Source: Shinella kummerowiae (GTDB taxonomy: Bacteria; Pseudomonadota; Alphaproteobacteria; Rhizobiales; Rhizobiaceae). Taken from it: a stretch of 64,000 bases of DNA. Positions 57,152 to 64,000 of this stretch are shown here, piece by piece (within the stretch, counting starts at the first letter, position 1; the number at the start of each line of letters is the position of its first letter). The notes under the pieces were generated by a model. The model made no database searches. It worked only from the letters and a program-made list of their open reading frames with translations, and was not told where the DNA came from. The position numbers and the translations under genes were made by a program. Where the stretch lies: contig NZ_WUMK01000001.1 in NCBI RefSeq assembly GCF_009827055.1, forward strand, positions 868,001 to 932,000. Reading direction: 5' to 3'.

Positions 57152-57568
57152 ATGGCCGACACGGACGACAATCAGGAACGGCAGGGCGAGACGATCACCC
57201 TTTACGAGGCGGTCGGCGGCGATGTTGCCGTGCGCGCGCTCACGCACCGGTTCTACCAACTGATGGATACGTTGCCGGAAGCCGCGCGCTGTCGCGCCAT
57301 CCACCCGCCGGATCTCTCCGGCAGCGAGGAAAAGCTCTACGAATACCTGACCGGCTGGCTTGGCGGCCCGCCGCTCTATACGCAAAAACGCGGCCATCCC
57401 ATGCTGCGCCGCCGCCACTTCGTGGCGCCGATCGGGCCGGCGGAGCGCGACGAATGGCTGCTCTGCTTCGTCCGCGCACTGGAAGAGACCGTGCCGAGCG
57501 AGGGCCTGCGCACCATCATCCTCGAGCCGGTGACGCGGCTTGCACACCACATGCAGAACCAGGAATGA
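57152..57568 (+). CDS. Group II truncated hemoglobin
   Basis: A 138-residue truncated globin. Visible heme-pocket residues are Tyr35 (RFYQLM, B10), proximal His89 (RRRHFVAP, F8) and Trp102 (DEWLLCF, G8), the group II set. These bind oxygen or NO and are linked to redox or nitrosative stress. The start at 57152 has GGGAGAACGGG upstream; the frame open to 56966 overlaps the tetR gene region. The stop overlaps the next start (ATGA). Confidence 0.9.
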   Translation: MADTDDNQERQGETITLYEAVGGDVAVRALTHRFYQLMDTLPEAARCRAIHPPDLSGSEEKLYEYLTGWLGGPPLYTQKRGHPMLRRRHFVAPIGPAERDEWLLCFVRALEETVPSEGLRTIILEPVTRLAHHMQNQE

Positions 57569-57939
57569 ACCCGATGGCGTTTTCGCTCCGCTCCGCGACC
57601 TTGCTCGTCGCCGGCCTGATGGGCCTCACCGGCGTCGTCACCGCGGCCGCCGCCTCGCATGGCAGCGATCCGCGCCTGATGGCCGGCGCCTCCGCCATGT
57701 GCCTTGCCCATGCGCCGGCGCTGATTGCGCTCTACGCCGCCTGGCCGACCATGCGCACGGCACCGCTCGCCGCCCTGCTGCTCGCGATCGGCACGGCGAT
57801 CTTCGCCGGCGATCTCGTCCTGCGGCATGCAGCGGGGCACGGCCTCTTCCCGATGTCGGCGCCGACCGGCGGCGTGATCATGATGGCGGGTTGGCTTGCC
57901 GTGGCGCTCGGCGCGTTCCTGCCGAAACGGCAGGCCTGA
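57565..57939 (+). CDS. DUF423-like membrane protein
   Basis: A 124-residue membrane protein with four hydrophobic segments. The pattern LMGLTGVVTAAAASHG, AHAPALIALYA, GDLVLRHAAG and SAPTGGVIMMAGWLAVALGAF resembles the DUF423 family, whose function is unknown. It is translationally coupled to the globin gene by a 4-bp overlap, so the two may act together at the membrane. Confidence 0.75.
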   Translation: MNPMAFSLRSATLLVAGLMGLTGVVTAAAASHGSDPRLMAGASAMCLAHAPALIALYAAWPTMRTAPLAALLLAIGTAIFAGDLVLRHAAGHGLFPMSAPTGGVIMMAGWLAVALGAFLPKRQA

Positions 57940-57941
57940 CC

Positions 57942-58313
57942 TCAGCGCTTCGGAATACGGGCAAAGCGCAGCAGGTTGCCGTGTGGATCGTGGATATAAA
58001 ACTCTTCCATGTTCCACGCCCGCACCGCCATCGGCGTCAGCGTCGGCACATCGCGTTCGCTGAACTCGCGGTGCAGGTCACCAATACCGCCGCCGCGCAG
58101 ATAGACGGAGGTGCGTTCGCAGAGCGTCCGGTCGTCGGTGAGCCGAAAGTGCAGCTCCATGTCGGGGCGGCGAAGGATGAGATAATCGTCCGCCCGATAC
58201 ACGACCTCGCTAAAGCCGAGCAGCGTCGTATAGAAATCGAACGTCTGCTGGATATCGAGGGACGGCAGGACCGGCAGCACCTCGATGCGGTCGGGATTCT
58301 CGGCCATGCTCAT
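57942..58313 (-). CDS. VOC-fold (glyoxalase/bleomycin-resistance) protein
   Basis: A 123-residue vicinal-oxygen-chelate protein of bleomycin-resistance type: VLPSLDIQQTFDFYTTLLGF, DYLILRRPDMELHF, then FYIHDPHGNLLRFARIP (conserved C-terminal DPxGN). Such small dimers bind drugs or catalyse metal-dependent chemistry. Its ATG overlaps the stop of the heme monooxygenase gene, so it belongs to that operon. The ligand is unknown. Confidence 0.82.
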   Translation of the reverse strand: MSMAENPDRIEVLPVLPSLDIQQTFDFYTTLLGFSEVVYRADDYLILRRPDMELHFRLTDDRTLCERTSVYLRGGGIGDLHREFSERDVPTLTPMAVRAWNMEEFYIHDPHGNLLRFARIPKR

Positions 58314-58624
58314 GCGCCCTCCACCAGGCTGAATCCCTCGAATTTCGGCGGGCCGAGATAGATGGCCCGGTTGTCGGCGGCGTTCTTGTGCGCCTGCCGA
58401 AAGTTCTCCGATTTCGTCCAGGCGGTGAAATCGTCCTTGCTCGCCCAGACGGAATGGGAGGCGAAGAGGGTGTAGCCCTCTTCCGCATTGGTATCGCCCC
58501 GCAGCAGATGGAAGGACTGGAAGCCGGGCATATCCGCCAGACTGGAATCCCGCCCCTTCCAGATGTTTTCAAAGGCCTCTTCGTGGCCGACGACAATCCG
58601 GAAGCGGTTCATGGCGAAGAACAT
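58310..58624 (-). CDS. IsdG/HmuQ-like heme-degrading monooxygenase
   Basis: A 104-residue antibiotic-biosynthesis-monooxygenase-fold protein. The catalytic triad of IsdG-type heme oxygenases can be placed as Asn6 (FAMNRF), Trp69 (FTAWTK) and His79 (FRQAHKNA). It would open heme to release iron. It lies in an operon behind an IRO-like box and near hmuSTU and tonB, which supports heme iron use. Rhizobial relatives are named HmuQ/HmuD. Confidence 0.85.
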   Translation of the reverse strand: MFFAMNRFRIVVGHEEAFENIWKGRDSSLADMPGFQSFHLLRGDTNAEEGYTLFASHSVWASKDDFTAWTKSENFRQAHKNAADNRAIYLGPPKFEGFSLVEGA

Positions 58625-58638
58625 GGAAGACCTCGACG

Positions 58639-58908
58639 TCAGAGTGAATCCCGCCGCACAGGACGCGGCGCAGGAAACGCTACGACATTGTCGTTGCGCG
58701 CTTCAAGAGCGGACGTGCCTTCGAAGCTCGGCAGACGCGCCGGCGGGCGGGCGCTTGCCACCGGGAACTCCGTGACATTCTCGCTTTCCAGCGCTTCCGC
58801 ACGACGGGTCAGCAGGGCGTACAGTTCCGGGATCAGGCCGTCGCCATTCTGCGCGGCGAGCTTGTGCAGGCCGATCATCATGACGGCATCGGGTCTTTCA
58901 TTGTTCAC
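58639..58908 (-). CDS. Small conserved-looking protein of the iron operon, unrecognised
   Basis: An 89-residue protein: an N-terminal helix-rich part (MMIGLHKLAAQNGDGLIPELYALL, in part) and a Pro/Ala/Arg-rich tail. The GTG start at 58908 overlaps the DUF2325 stop (GTGA), implying coupled translation; an internal ATG near 58878 is an alternative. It is 14 bp from the heme monooxygenase gene. No family recognised and no Cys cluster. Confidence 0.55.
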   Translation of the reverse strand: MNNERPDAVMMIGLHKLAAQNGDGLIPELYALLTRRAEALESENVTEFPVASARPPARLPSFEGTSALEARNDNVVAFPAPRPVRRDSL

Positions 58909-59549
58909 TGGGCAGTGCCTTCCTGGCTCATGCTCTGCAGGGCGCGCTCGAAGGAGGATTTGCTGCCATTGCGCAGCGGCACGAAGGCCTTCTCCCACTT
59001 CTTGCAGCCCGTCTTCACGCGGATGCAGGCATCATGGCTGATACAGTCGATGGGGCAGAAGACGCAGTCGACCGAAGGCAGAACGTTGTCGATGCGCGAA
59101 ACCGCTTCGCGCAAGCCCCCATCGTGATGGATGAGGTTGGCGCCGTAGGAGCTGGCGATCTGGCGCAGATGCGCCACCTGGCAATCCCGTCCGCCGACAT
59201 AGAGGAAGCTACGCCCTTCGAGCATGGCCTTGCTTTCGGACTTCTGGGCCGCCTCGGCCGGCTGGCGGGCCTGCTGCTGTTGCCTGTGCTTCTCGCGCAT
59301 CGCCTTCCTCTCCGCTTCGCCGGTCCGGCGCTTGATCTTGGTGACTTCCACGCTGCGCGGCGCCTGTGGCGCCTGCACGTCTACCCTGGGAGCAGCAACT
59401 GGCGCTGCCACCGGCATCGGCTCCTGTGCAACCGCGATCTGTTTCTTGAGCGCGACAACCTGGCGTTCCAGGTCCGCGATGCGTCGGTCGCGCTCGGCAA
59501 CCGCTGCCTTCAGGATCGCGTCAGCACGACCCGCCGTTACATAATTCAT
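58905..59549 (-). CDS. DUF2325 family protein
   Basis: A 214-residue protein with an N-terminal coiled coil (about 1-40, AERDRRIADLERQVVALKKQ), a Gln/Pro/Arg linker and a C-terminal DUF2325 domain (residues about 110-205: FLYVGGRDCQVAHLRQ, LIHHDGGLREAVSRID, CISHDACIRVKTGCKKW). Five Cys residues in the last part (VDCVFCPIDC, HDACIRVKTGC) could bind metal. The function is unknown. It leads an operon behind an IRO-like box. Confidence 0.8.
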   Translation of the reverse strand: MNYVTAGRADAILKAAVAERDRRIADLERQVVALKKQIAVAQEPMPVAAPVAAPRVDVQAPQAPRSVEVTKIKRRTGEAERKAMREKHRQQQQARQPAEAAQKSESKAMLEGRSFLYVGGRDCQVAHLRQIASSYGANLIHHDGGLREAVSRIDNVLPSVDCVFCPIDCISHDACIRVKTGCKKWEKAFVPLRNGSKSSFERALQSMSQEGTAQ

Positions 59550-59637
59550 GCAGTCATCCCCTTTGCACTCCGCTTCAAGGGCGGAGCCTCAGTGGGGCCA
59601 ACCTACAAAACTTGATTTTCAGAGTAAAGTATAAACT

Positions 59638-59652
59638 TGACTACGATAGTCA
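59638..59652. promoter_or_regulatory. IRO-like (RirA) box upstream of the DUF2325 operon
   Basis: TGACTA-CGA-TAGTCA fits the TGA-N9-TCA iron-responsive operator of rhizobia and is a perfect dyad. On the minus strand it overlaps the promoter region before a TATACT (-10-like), 90 bp upstream of the DUF2325 start. Confidence 0.7.
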
Positions 59653-59704
59653 TATTTTATCGCAAAAAATTCCCGCCGATTACGGGGCGGCGGGAATGCC
59701 CGTT

Positions 59705-60616
59705 TCACTTGAAGACGATTGGCACGTTGAAAACCCAGGACGATTTGCCGGCATTCTCGGGAATCTTGGCGAATGGTGCCGCGCGCTGAACCGAATCGAG
59801 TGCCGCCTTGTCCACCGCTGCCTCGCCGGAGCTGCGTGCGACGCGGATGCCGCTCGCCTGGCCGCTGGCGTTGATAACAAAACTCACAACCACGCTCCCC
59901 CGCTTGCCCCCCGCCACACGCCGTTTGGCACGGTTGATCTTGTTACGGACCTTGCCTGGATAATTGCTGACGGTGCTGTCGCCAGCGACGGAGGAATTGC
60001 CCTTCTTCTGGCCACCGACAGCAGCGGCTTTGACATCGGCCGACCCGTCGATCTCACCCTTCTTGGCGTTCTGCTTGGACTTGCCTTCCTCGCCGGCCTT
60101 CCTGACGGGCTTCTGCTTCGGCTTCTTGCGCTCGACCTTCTTGACCGGCTCTTCCTTCTTCGCTTCCGGAACCGGCTTGATCTCCTGCTCCGGCTCGACT
60201 TCCGGCTTGATCTCCGGGATCGGGATCGCGGCAATCTCCACTTCGGCGGAAGGAACAATCAGCTCTTCGACCGGTTCGGAAACGACGGGGTCGGTCGGCT
60301 GCACCGTTTCGGTCAATTCAGGCTCGATTTCGGTCGGTTGGATCTCCGCGACCCGCTGCGGCGTGGTCTCGGCCACGTCAGGCTGGATGGCCTCGGGCGC
60401 AATAGCATCTTCGGGCTTGCCGGCTTCAGTCGCATCGAAGGCGCCATTGCCCAGCATCGCCACTTCCGCCACGACGCCGCCGGCCATCATGGCCTGCTGC
60501 TCTTCCGGCGCCGGCGCCATGGTCAGGATGGCTGCAGCGGTCGCGTGTGCAAGCAGGGAAAACACACCTCCGCCGACCCAAAGCCACTTGCTTCCAGACA
60601 TGATATCACCCGTCAT
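59705..60616 (-). CDS. tonB: TonB energy-transducing protein
   Basis: A 303-residue TonB with an N-terminal membrane anchor (about 12-32), a long Pro/Glu/Lys spacer (residues 60-180, many PEP/KP pairs) and a C-terminal TonB domain (SNYPGKVRNKINRAKRR, VVVSFVINASGQASGIRVARSSG in part). It transmits proton-motive energy to outer-membrane siderophore or heme receptors. No exbB/exbD genes are beside it. In rhizobia tonB lies opposite the hmu operon, as here. The start may be 60616 or 60601; both have weak ribosome sites. Confidence 0.9.
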   Translation of the reverse strand: MTGDIMSGSKWLWVGGGVFSLLAHATAAAILTMAPAPEEQQAMMAGGVVAEVAMLGNGAFDATEAGKPEDAIAPEAIQPDVAETTPQRVAEIQPTEIEPELTETVQPTDPVVSEPVEELIVPSAEVEIAAIPIPEIKPEVEPEQEIKPVPEAKKEEPVKKVERKKPKQKPVRKAGEEGKSKQNAKKGEIDGSADVKAAAVGGQKKGNSSVAGDSTVSNYPGKVRNKINRAKRRVAGGKRGSVVVSFVINASGQASGIRVARSSGEAAVDKAALDSVQRAAPFAKIPENAGKSSWVFNVPIVFK

Positions 60617-60665
60617 TCCGTTTCATGCGGCGCAGCCCGTCATGTACTGCGCAACTCAACCGTCT

Positions 60666-61097
60666 TCAGCCTTCGAGGCCGGCCGCCGCCTTGGTGCGCG
60701 TGACGATGCCGTCCATGCAGCGCCCTTTCTCAAGGCCCGTGCCTTCGCAGACCGGCGCATCGTTGATCAGCAGGTTCTTCACCGTCTCGCACTTGACGCC
60801 CGGCACGTCGAACTGGCGCACCTTCGACTTGCCGGCCGGCAGTTCGCGGAAATCGAGCAGCGCCAGGCGTTCCACCGTGCCCTTGTCGTTGAAGATGACG
60901 AATTCGAAGGACACTTTCGAAATGTCCTGCGCAAAACCGTTGACCGCGAGGAACGTGAACAGGCAGCCCTTCTGCGAACCGGCAAGCGCATTCAGTTCCA
61001 CTTCCAGTGCCTTGGGCGCTGCGGCCTCCTGAGCTGCGACACTCGTGATGCCGGGAACGGAAAGCATCGCCGAAAGAAGAAGGGTGCGTACGGTCAT
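60666..61097 (-). CDS. Small secreted protein upstream of tonB, unrecognised
   Basis: A 143-residue protein with a signal peptide (MTVRTLLLSAMLSVPGITSVAA-QE). The mature part has three Cys-containing segments (KGCLFTFLAVNGF, GVKCETVKNLL, VCEGTGLEKGRCMDG) and a beta-strand pattern. It is transcribed with tonB (49 bp gap) and opposite hmuS, suggesting a periplasmic role in TonB-linked iron uptake. No family was recognised. AGGCGAG lies 3 nt before the start. Confidence 0.7.
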   Translation of the reverse strand: MTVRTLLLSAMLSVPGITSVAAQEAAAPKALEVELNALAGSQKGCLFTFLAVNGFAQDISKVSFEFVIFNDKGTVERLALLDFRELPAGKSKVRQFDVPGVKCETVKNLLINDAPVCEGTGLEKGRCMDGIVTRTKAAAGLEG

Positions 61098-61216
61098 GGC
61101 TCGCCTGTTCGATAGTGGTTTGGTTCGGCCGAGAGCGACGGCCGGGCATACTGTAGCCGGTCAACGCCAGAATTAACATGACTTTTGGATACCGGTATTG
61201 CGTGCATAGATAAATA

Positions 61217-61231
61217 TGAGTAATGAAGTCA
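61217..61231. promoter_or_regulatory. IRO-like (RirA) box in the hmuS/tonB divergent region
   Basis: TGA-GTAATGAAG-TCA matches TGA-N9-TCA. It overlaps the -10 of a plausible plus-strand promoter (TTGCGT, 17 nt, TAATGA) 110 bp before hmuS and is 120 bp before the secreted protein gene on the other strand. Confidence 0.65.
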
Positions 61232-61341
61232 AGATAGTAACCGCCAAAATCCTGTCAAACCGCTGTTCCGCCAACGAAATTCACCGGAACGTGATGGCCA
61301 TGGGACGGATGGCATCCCGCATTTCGATCAAGGCCGCGCCC

Positions 61342-62388
61342 ATGACCAACACGACCCGACCGACCCCCGCAGAAATCCGCGCCTTCCGCGCTGAAAACCC
61401 GAAGATGCGCGAACGCGACATCGCCGCCCAGCTTGGCATTTCGGAGGCGGCGCTCGTTGCTGCGGAAGTCGGCCTCACGGCCGTGCGTATCGACGGCAGC
61501 GCCAACCGCTTCCTCGAGCGTTCGGAAGCCCTTGGCGAGGTCATGGCGCTGACCCGCAACGAGAGCGTCGTGCATGAGAAGATCGGCGTGTTCGAGAAGA
61601 TCACCCCCGGCAAACATGCCTCGATCGTGCTCGGCGAGAACATTGACCTGCGCATCTTCCCGGGCACCTGGGCGCACGGTTTTGCCGTGACCAAGACGGA
61701 CGGCGACCAGGTGCGCCGCAGCCTGCAGTTCTTCGACAAGGCCGGCATGGCCGTGCACAAGGTGCACCTGCGCCCCGCCTCCAATCTCGAAGCCTACGAG
61801 GCCATCGTCGCCGACTTCCGCCTGGAAGACCAGTCGCAGGATTTCGTCGAGGTGGTTTCCGAAAAGGTCGACGACACCGGTCCGGTCGATGTCGCGGCAC
61901 TGCGGGAAAACTGGGCTTCCATGACCGACACGCACCAGTTCTTCGGCATGCTGCGGAAGCTGAAGATCGGCCGCCAGGACGCCGTGCGCAGCGTCGGCGA
62001 GGATTTCGCCCATGAAGTGCGCGCCGATGCCGTCGGCGACCTGATGCGCGCCGCCGCAGAGCGTGACGCCGACATCATGTGTTTTGTCGGCAACCACGGC
62101 ACGATCCAGATCCACACCGGCCCGGTGAAGAACATCCAGCCGATGGGCCCATGGCTCAACGTGATGGATCCGACGTTCCACATGCATCTGCGCATGGACC
62201 ACATCGCCGAATGTTGGGTGGTCCGCAAGCCGACCGTCGATGGCCATGTCACCTCGCTCGAAGCCTATGATGCGAGCGGCGAGATGATCATCCAGTTCTT
62301 CGGCAAGCGGAAGGAAGGCATGACGGAGCGCGCCGACTGGCGCGAAATCCTCGACAGCCTGCCGCGCCCCGACAGCGTCGCCGCCTGA
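61342..62388 (+). CDS. hmuS: Hemin degrading/transport factor HmuS
   Basis: A 348-residue HmuS/HemS-type cytoplasmic heme protein with its internal duplication (RDIAAQLGISEAALVAAEVG near the N-terminus; VMALTRNESVVHEKIGVFEK; later FVGNHGTIQIHTGPVKNI, all quoted in part). It accepts heme from the transporter for storage or degradation. The start at 61342 fits the family; an in-frame ATG at 61216 would add 42 residues and would start within the IRO box. First gene of hmuSTU; no hemP-type small gene was found before it. Confidence 0.92.
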   Translation: MTNTTRPTPAEIRAFRAENPKMRERDIAAQLGISEAALVAAEVGLTAVRIDGSANRFLERSEALGEVMALTRNESVVHEKIGVFEKITPGKHASIVLGENIDLRIFPGTWAHGFAVTKTDGDQVRRSLQFFDKAGMAVHKVHLRPASNLEAYEAIVADFRLEDQSQDFVEVVSEKVDDTGPVDVAALRENWASMTDTHQFFGMLRKLKIGRQDAVRSVGEDFAHEVRADAVGDLMRAAAERDADIMCFVGNHGTIQIHTGPVKNIQPMGPWLNVMDPTFHMHLRMDHIAECWVVRKPTVDGHVTSLEAYDASGEMIIQFFGKRKEGMTERADWREILDSLPRPDSVAA

Positions 62389-62436
62389 GGCAAGCCAGGC
62401 CCGGCAGCGTCCGGACCTGTACGAAACAAAGAGACA

Positions 62437-62472
62437 GAGCCTTTCCGCGGCCCGGTTCGCCAGGAAAGGCTC
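62437..62472 (+). terminator. Hairpin between hmuS and hmuT
   Basis: A perfect 10-bp stem (GAGCCTTTCC / GGAAAGGCTC, 16-nt loop) lies in the hmuS-hmuT gap, without a T-tract. It could set the ratio of HmuS to the transporter proteins by mRNA processing. Confidence 0.5.
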
Positions 62473-62496
62473 GCGCTACCCGCGAAGGATACGACC

Positions 62497-63438
62497 ATGA
62501 GCAAGAGCTTCGATTTCCGCCGCGCCCGCCCTTGGGAAGTGGCCCTCACGGTCTTTGCCCTCTCCGCGCCGATGCTCCTGCCGCTCGCCACGCCCGGCGA
62601 GAACGGCTTCATCCGCAAGGCCGTCGCGCAGGAGATGCAGCAGGTCGACAGCTCGAAACTCGTCGCCATCGGCGGCGCCGTGACGGAAATCGTCTATGCG
62701 CTCGGCGAAGGTGGACGCCTTGTCGCCCGCGATTCCACCAGCACCTTCCCGGAAGAAGCCGTGAAGCTGCCGGATGTCGGCTACATGCGCCAGCTTTCGC
62801 CGGAGGGCGTCATCGCCGTCAACCCGACCGCCATCCTCGCCGTCGAAGGCAGCGGCCCGCCGGATGCGCTGGCCGTGTTGAAGAGCGCCGGCATTCCCTT
62901 CGAGACCGTTCCGGAAGGCTATGACCGGGCAGCGATCCTCAAGAAGATCGACGTCGTCGGGAAATTCCTCGGTGTGCCGGACAAGGCCAAGGCGCTGGAA
63001 ACCGAAGTCGCGGCCGATCTCGACGCCGCCATCGCGGATGCCGCCAAGCGGCCGGAAAACGAGCGCAAGCGCGTGCTCTTCATCCTCAGCTTCCAGAACG
63101 GCAAGATCATGGCTGCCGGCGGCCATACCGCCGCCGATGGCATCATCGGCCTTGCCGGTGCGATCAATGCCACGGAGGGCGCCTTCGAGGGCTACAAGCC
63201 GGTCACTGACGAGGCGATCATCAAGGGCAAGCCCGACGTCATCATGGTCATGACCCGCCCCGGCGCCGGCAGCAGCGACGAGGAAATCCTCGCCCATCCG
63301 GCAATTTCCGTAACACCGGCAGGCGAGAACAAGGCGATCCTGCGCATGAACAGCCTGCACCTGCTCGGCTTCGGCCCGCGCACCGCCTCGGCTATCCGCG
63401 ATCTCAACAAAGAACTCTACGGCAATGTCTCTCAATGA
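62497..63438 (+). CDS. hmuT: Periplasmic hemin-binding protein HmuT
   Basis: A 313-residue cluster-A binding protein with an N-terminal signal segment (about 14-30, cleaved near AVA-QE). HmuT features are LVAIGGAVTEIVYALGE, RDSTSTFPEEAVKLPDVGYMRQLSPEG (in part), FGPRTASAIRDL. It carries heme across the periplasm to HmuU. It overlaps hmuU by 14 bp, so the two are co-translated. Confidence 0.92.
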   Translation: MSKSFDFRRARPWEVALTVFALSAPMLLPLATPGENGFIRKAVAQEMQQVDSSKLVAIGGAVTEIVYALGEGGRLVARDSTSTFPEEAVKLPDVGYMRQLSPEGVIAVNPTAILAVEGSGPPDALAVLKSAGIPFETVPEGYDRAAILKKIDVVGKFLGVPDKAKALETEVAADLDAAIADAAKRPENERKRVLFILSFQNGKIMAAGGHTAADGIIGLAGAINATEGAFEGYKPVTDEAIIKGKPDVIMVMTRPGAGSSDEEILAHPAISVTPAGENKAILRMNSLHLLGFGPRTASAIRDLNKELYGNVSQ

Positions 63439-64000
63439 TGCCGTGCGCGGCAACAGCGCGCGCGGTCTTTCCCTGATGCGCTCCGTTCAGTCCCGGCCCG
63501 CCGGCGACCGGACGGCCATCGCGCGGCTGACTCTTGCAGTCCTTGCGCTCGTTTCGCTCGTCGCCCTCGCCGTTTCGATCACCACCGGCGCGTCGGACGC
63601 ATCCGCGCTCAACGTCATTGGCGCGCTCTTCACCGGCTCGGATGACACGGCGCTCAGCATGCGCGACCATATTATCGTCTTCGACATCCGCATGCCGCGC
63701 GCGCTGCTCGGTTTCCTGATCGGCGCGGGGCTCGCCATGTCCGGCGCGGTCATGCAGGGCCTCTTCCGAAACCCACTTGCCGATCCTGCCCTTGTTGGCA
63801 TTTCCTCCGGCTCGGCACTCGGCGCGGTTCTGATGATCGTGCTCGGCGCCAGCCTGCCGCCTGCGCTGATGATTGCGCTCGGCGCTTTCGCCCTGCCGAT
63901 CGCCGCTTTCGCCGGTGGCCTTCTCACGACGCTGCTCCTGTACCGTATCGCCACGCGCGGCGGACAAACCTCCGTCGCCACCATGCTGCTGGCAGGCATC
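63425..64000 (+). CDS. hmuU: Hemin ABC transporter permease HmuU (partial)
   Basis: The N-terminal 192 residues of a FecCD/BtuC-type permease, cut by the right edge. The membrane segments begin near residue 35, with RMPRALLGFLIGAGLAMSGAVMQG and NPLADPALVGISSGSALGA (in part), the highly conserved family region. It starts at 63425 inside the end of hmuT. Confidence 0.93.
   Translation, partial: MSLNDAVRGNSARGLSLMRSVQSRPAGDRTAIARLTLAVLALVSLVALAVSITTGASDASALNVIGALFTGSDDTALSMRDHIIVFDIRMPRALLGFLIGAGLAMSGAVMQGLFRNPLADPALVGISSGSALGAVLMIVLGASLPPALMIALGAFALPIAAFAGGLLTTLLLYRIATRGGQTSVATMLLAGI

Noticed and set aside
57103-57939. A 278-codon plus-strand frame across globin and DUF423
   Set aside because: The globin and DUF423 genes in the other frames have clear family motifs and coupled starts; this frame has none.
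61216-61341. N-terminal extension of HmuS or a leader peptide
   Set aside because: The in-frame stretch lies over the IRO box and promoter, has no ribosome site, and HmuS proteins start near residue 43 of it.

Overview
The window is about 64 kb of high-GC alphaproteobacterial chromosome (or chromid). It almost certainly comes from the Rhizobiaceae (Rhizobium, Agrobacterium, Sinorhizobium or Shinella type). The evidence is a chvE-gguABC sugar locus with a gbpR regulator, rhizopine-type mocDEF genes, an FAH-fold/arabonate-dehydratase oxidative pentose route, and tonB divergent from hmuSTU. TGA-N9-TCA (RirA/IRO-like) and GGAA-N6-TTCC (IolR-like) sites fit the same group. Genes are densely packed. 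Two short AT-richer patches (about 34.7-35.6 kb and 40.6-41.4 kb) carry unrecognised genes and look acquired.

Layout. 1-6.4 kb: multi-PAS hybrid histidine kinase (cut by the left edge), an orphan MttB-family methyltransferase, a host-attachment-type protein and an AlkC-like DNA glycosylase. 6.4-9.1 kb: DEAD-box helicase and a DMT exporter. 9.4-12.6 kb: a coupled triad of circularly permuted ATP-grasp, alpha-E and transglutaminase proteins, a predicted and largely uncharacterised peptide-ligation system, followed by a secreted glycine-repeat protein. 13.5-23.1 kb: chvE-gguA-gguB-gguC-KGSA dehydrogenase-arabonate dehydratase, divergent from gbpR. 23.1-34.6 kb: J-domain-like and small membrane proteins, then a PanB-like gene with mocFED, divergent from a LacI regulator, an IolI/MocC-like TIM-barrel gene, an inositol-type ABC transporter and an IolG/MocA-like dehydrogenase. 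35.6-40.4 kb: ROK regulator and xylFHG. 40.5 kb: tRNA-Arg(CCG). 41.5-43.2 kb: AraC regulator/SDR pair. 43.3-48.3 kb: cyoABCD-surf1 quinol oxidase operon. 48.5-52.8 kb: MFS permease, GNAT/MarR pair, ArsC-like protein, glycosyltransferase-like protein. 53.1-56.0 kb: LacI regulator with thuA-thuB. 56.1-57.0 kb: TetR/SMR efflux. 57.2-58.3 kb: truncated globin, DUF423 protein, VOC protein. 58.3-64 kb: iron/heme block with an IsdG-like heme monooxygenase, a DUF2325 protein, TonB and hmuSTU (hmuU cut by the right edge).

How it fits together. Four sugar or polyol systems sit side by side (arabinose/galactose, inositol/rhizopine-like, xylose, and trehalose-type keto-glycoside processing), each with its own regulator. 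This is typical of a plant-associated rhizosphere bacterium. All three periplasmic sugar-binding protein genes are followed by a strong 10-13 bp hairpin before the permease/ATPase genes, consistent with boosting the binding-protein message. The right-hand 6 kb looks like one iron-stress regulon. The most novel-looking items are the PanB-like protein lacking catalytic metal ligands inside the moc operon, the DUF2325/89-aa/heme-monooxygenase/VOC operon under an IRO-like box, the ATP-grasp/alpha-E/transglutaminase triad, and a switch-like pair of exclusive hairpins over the ribosome site of the hybrid kinase.
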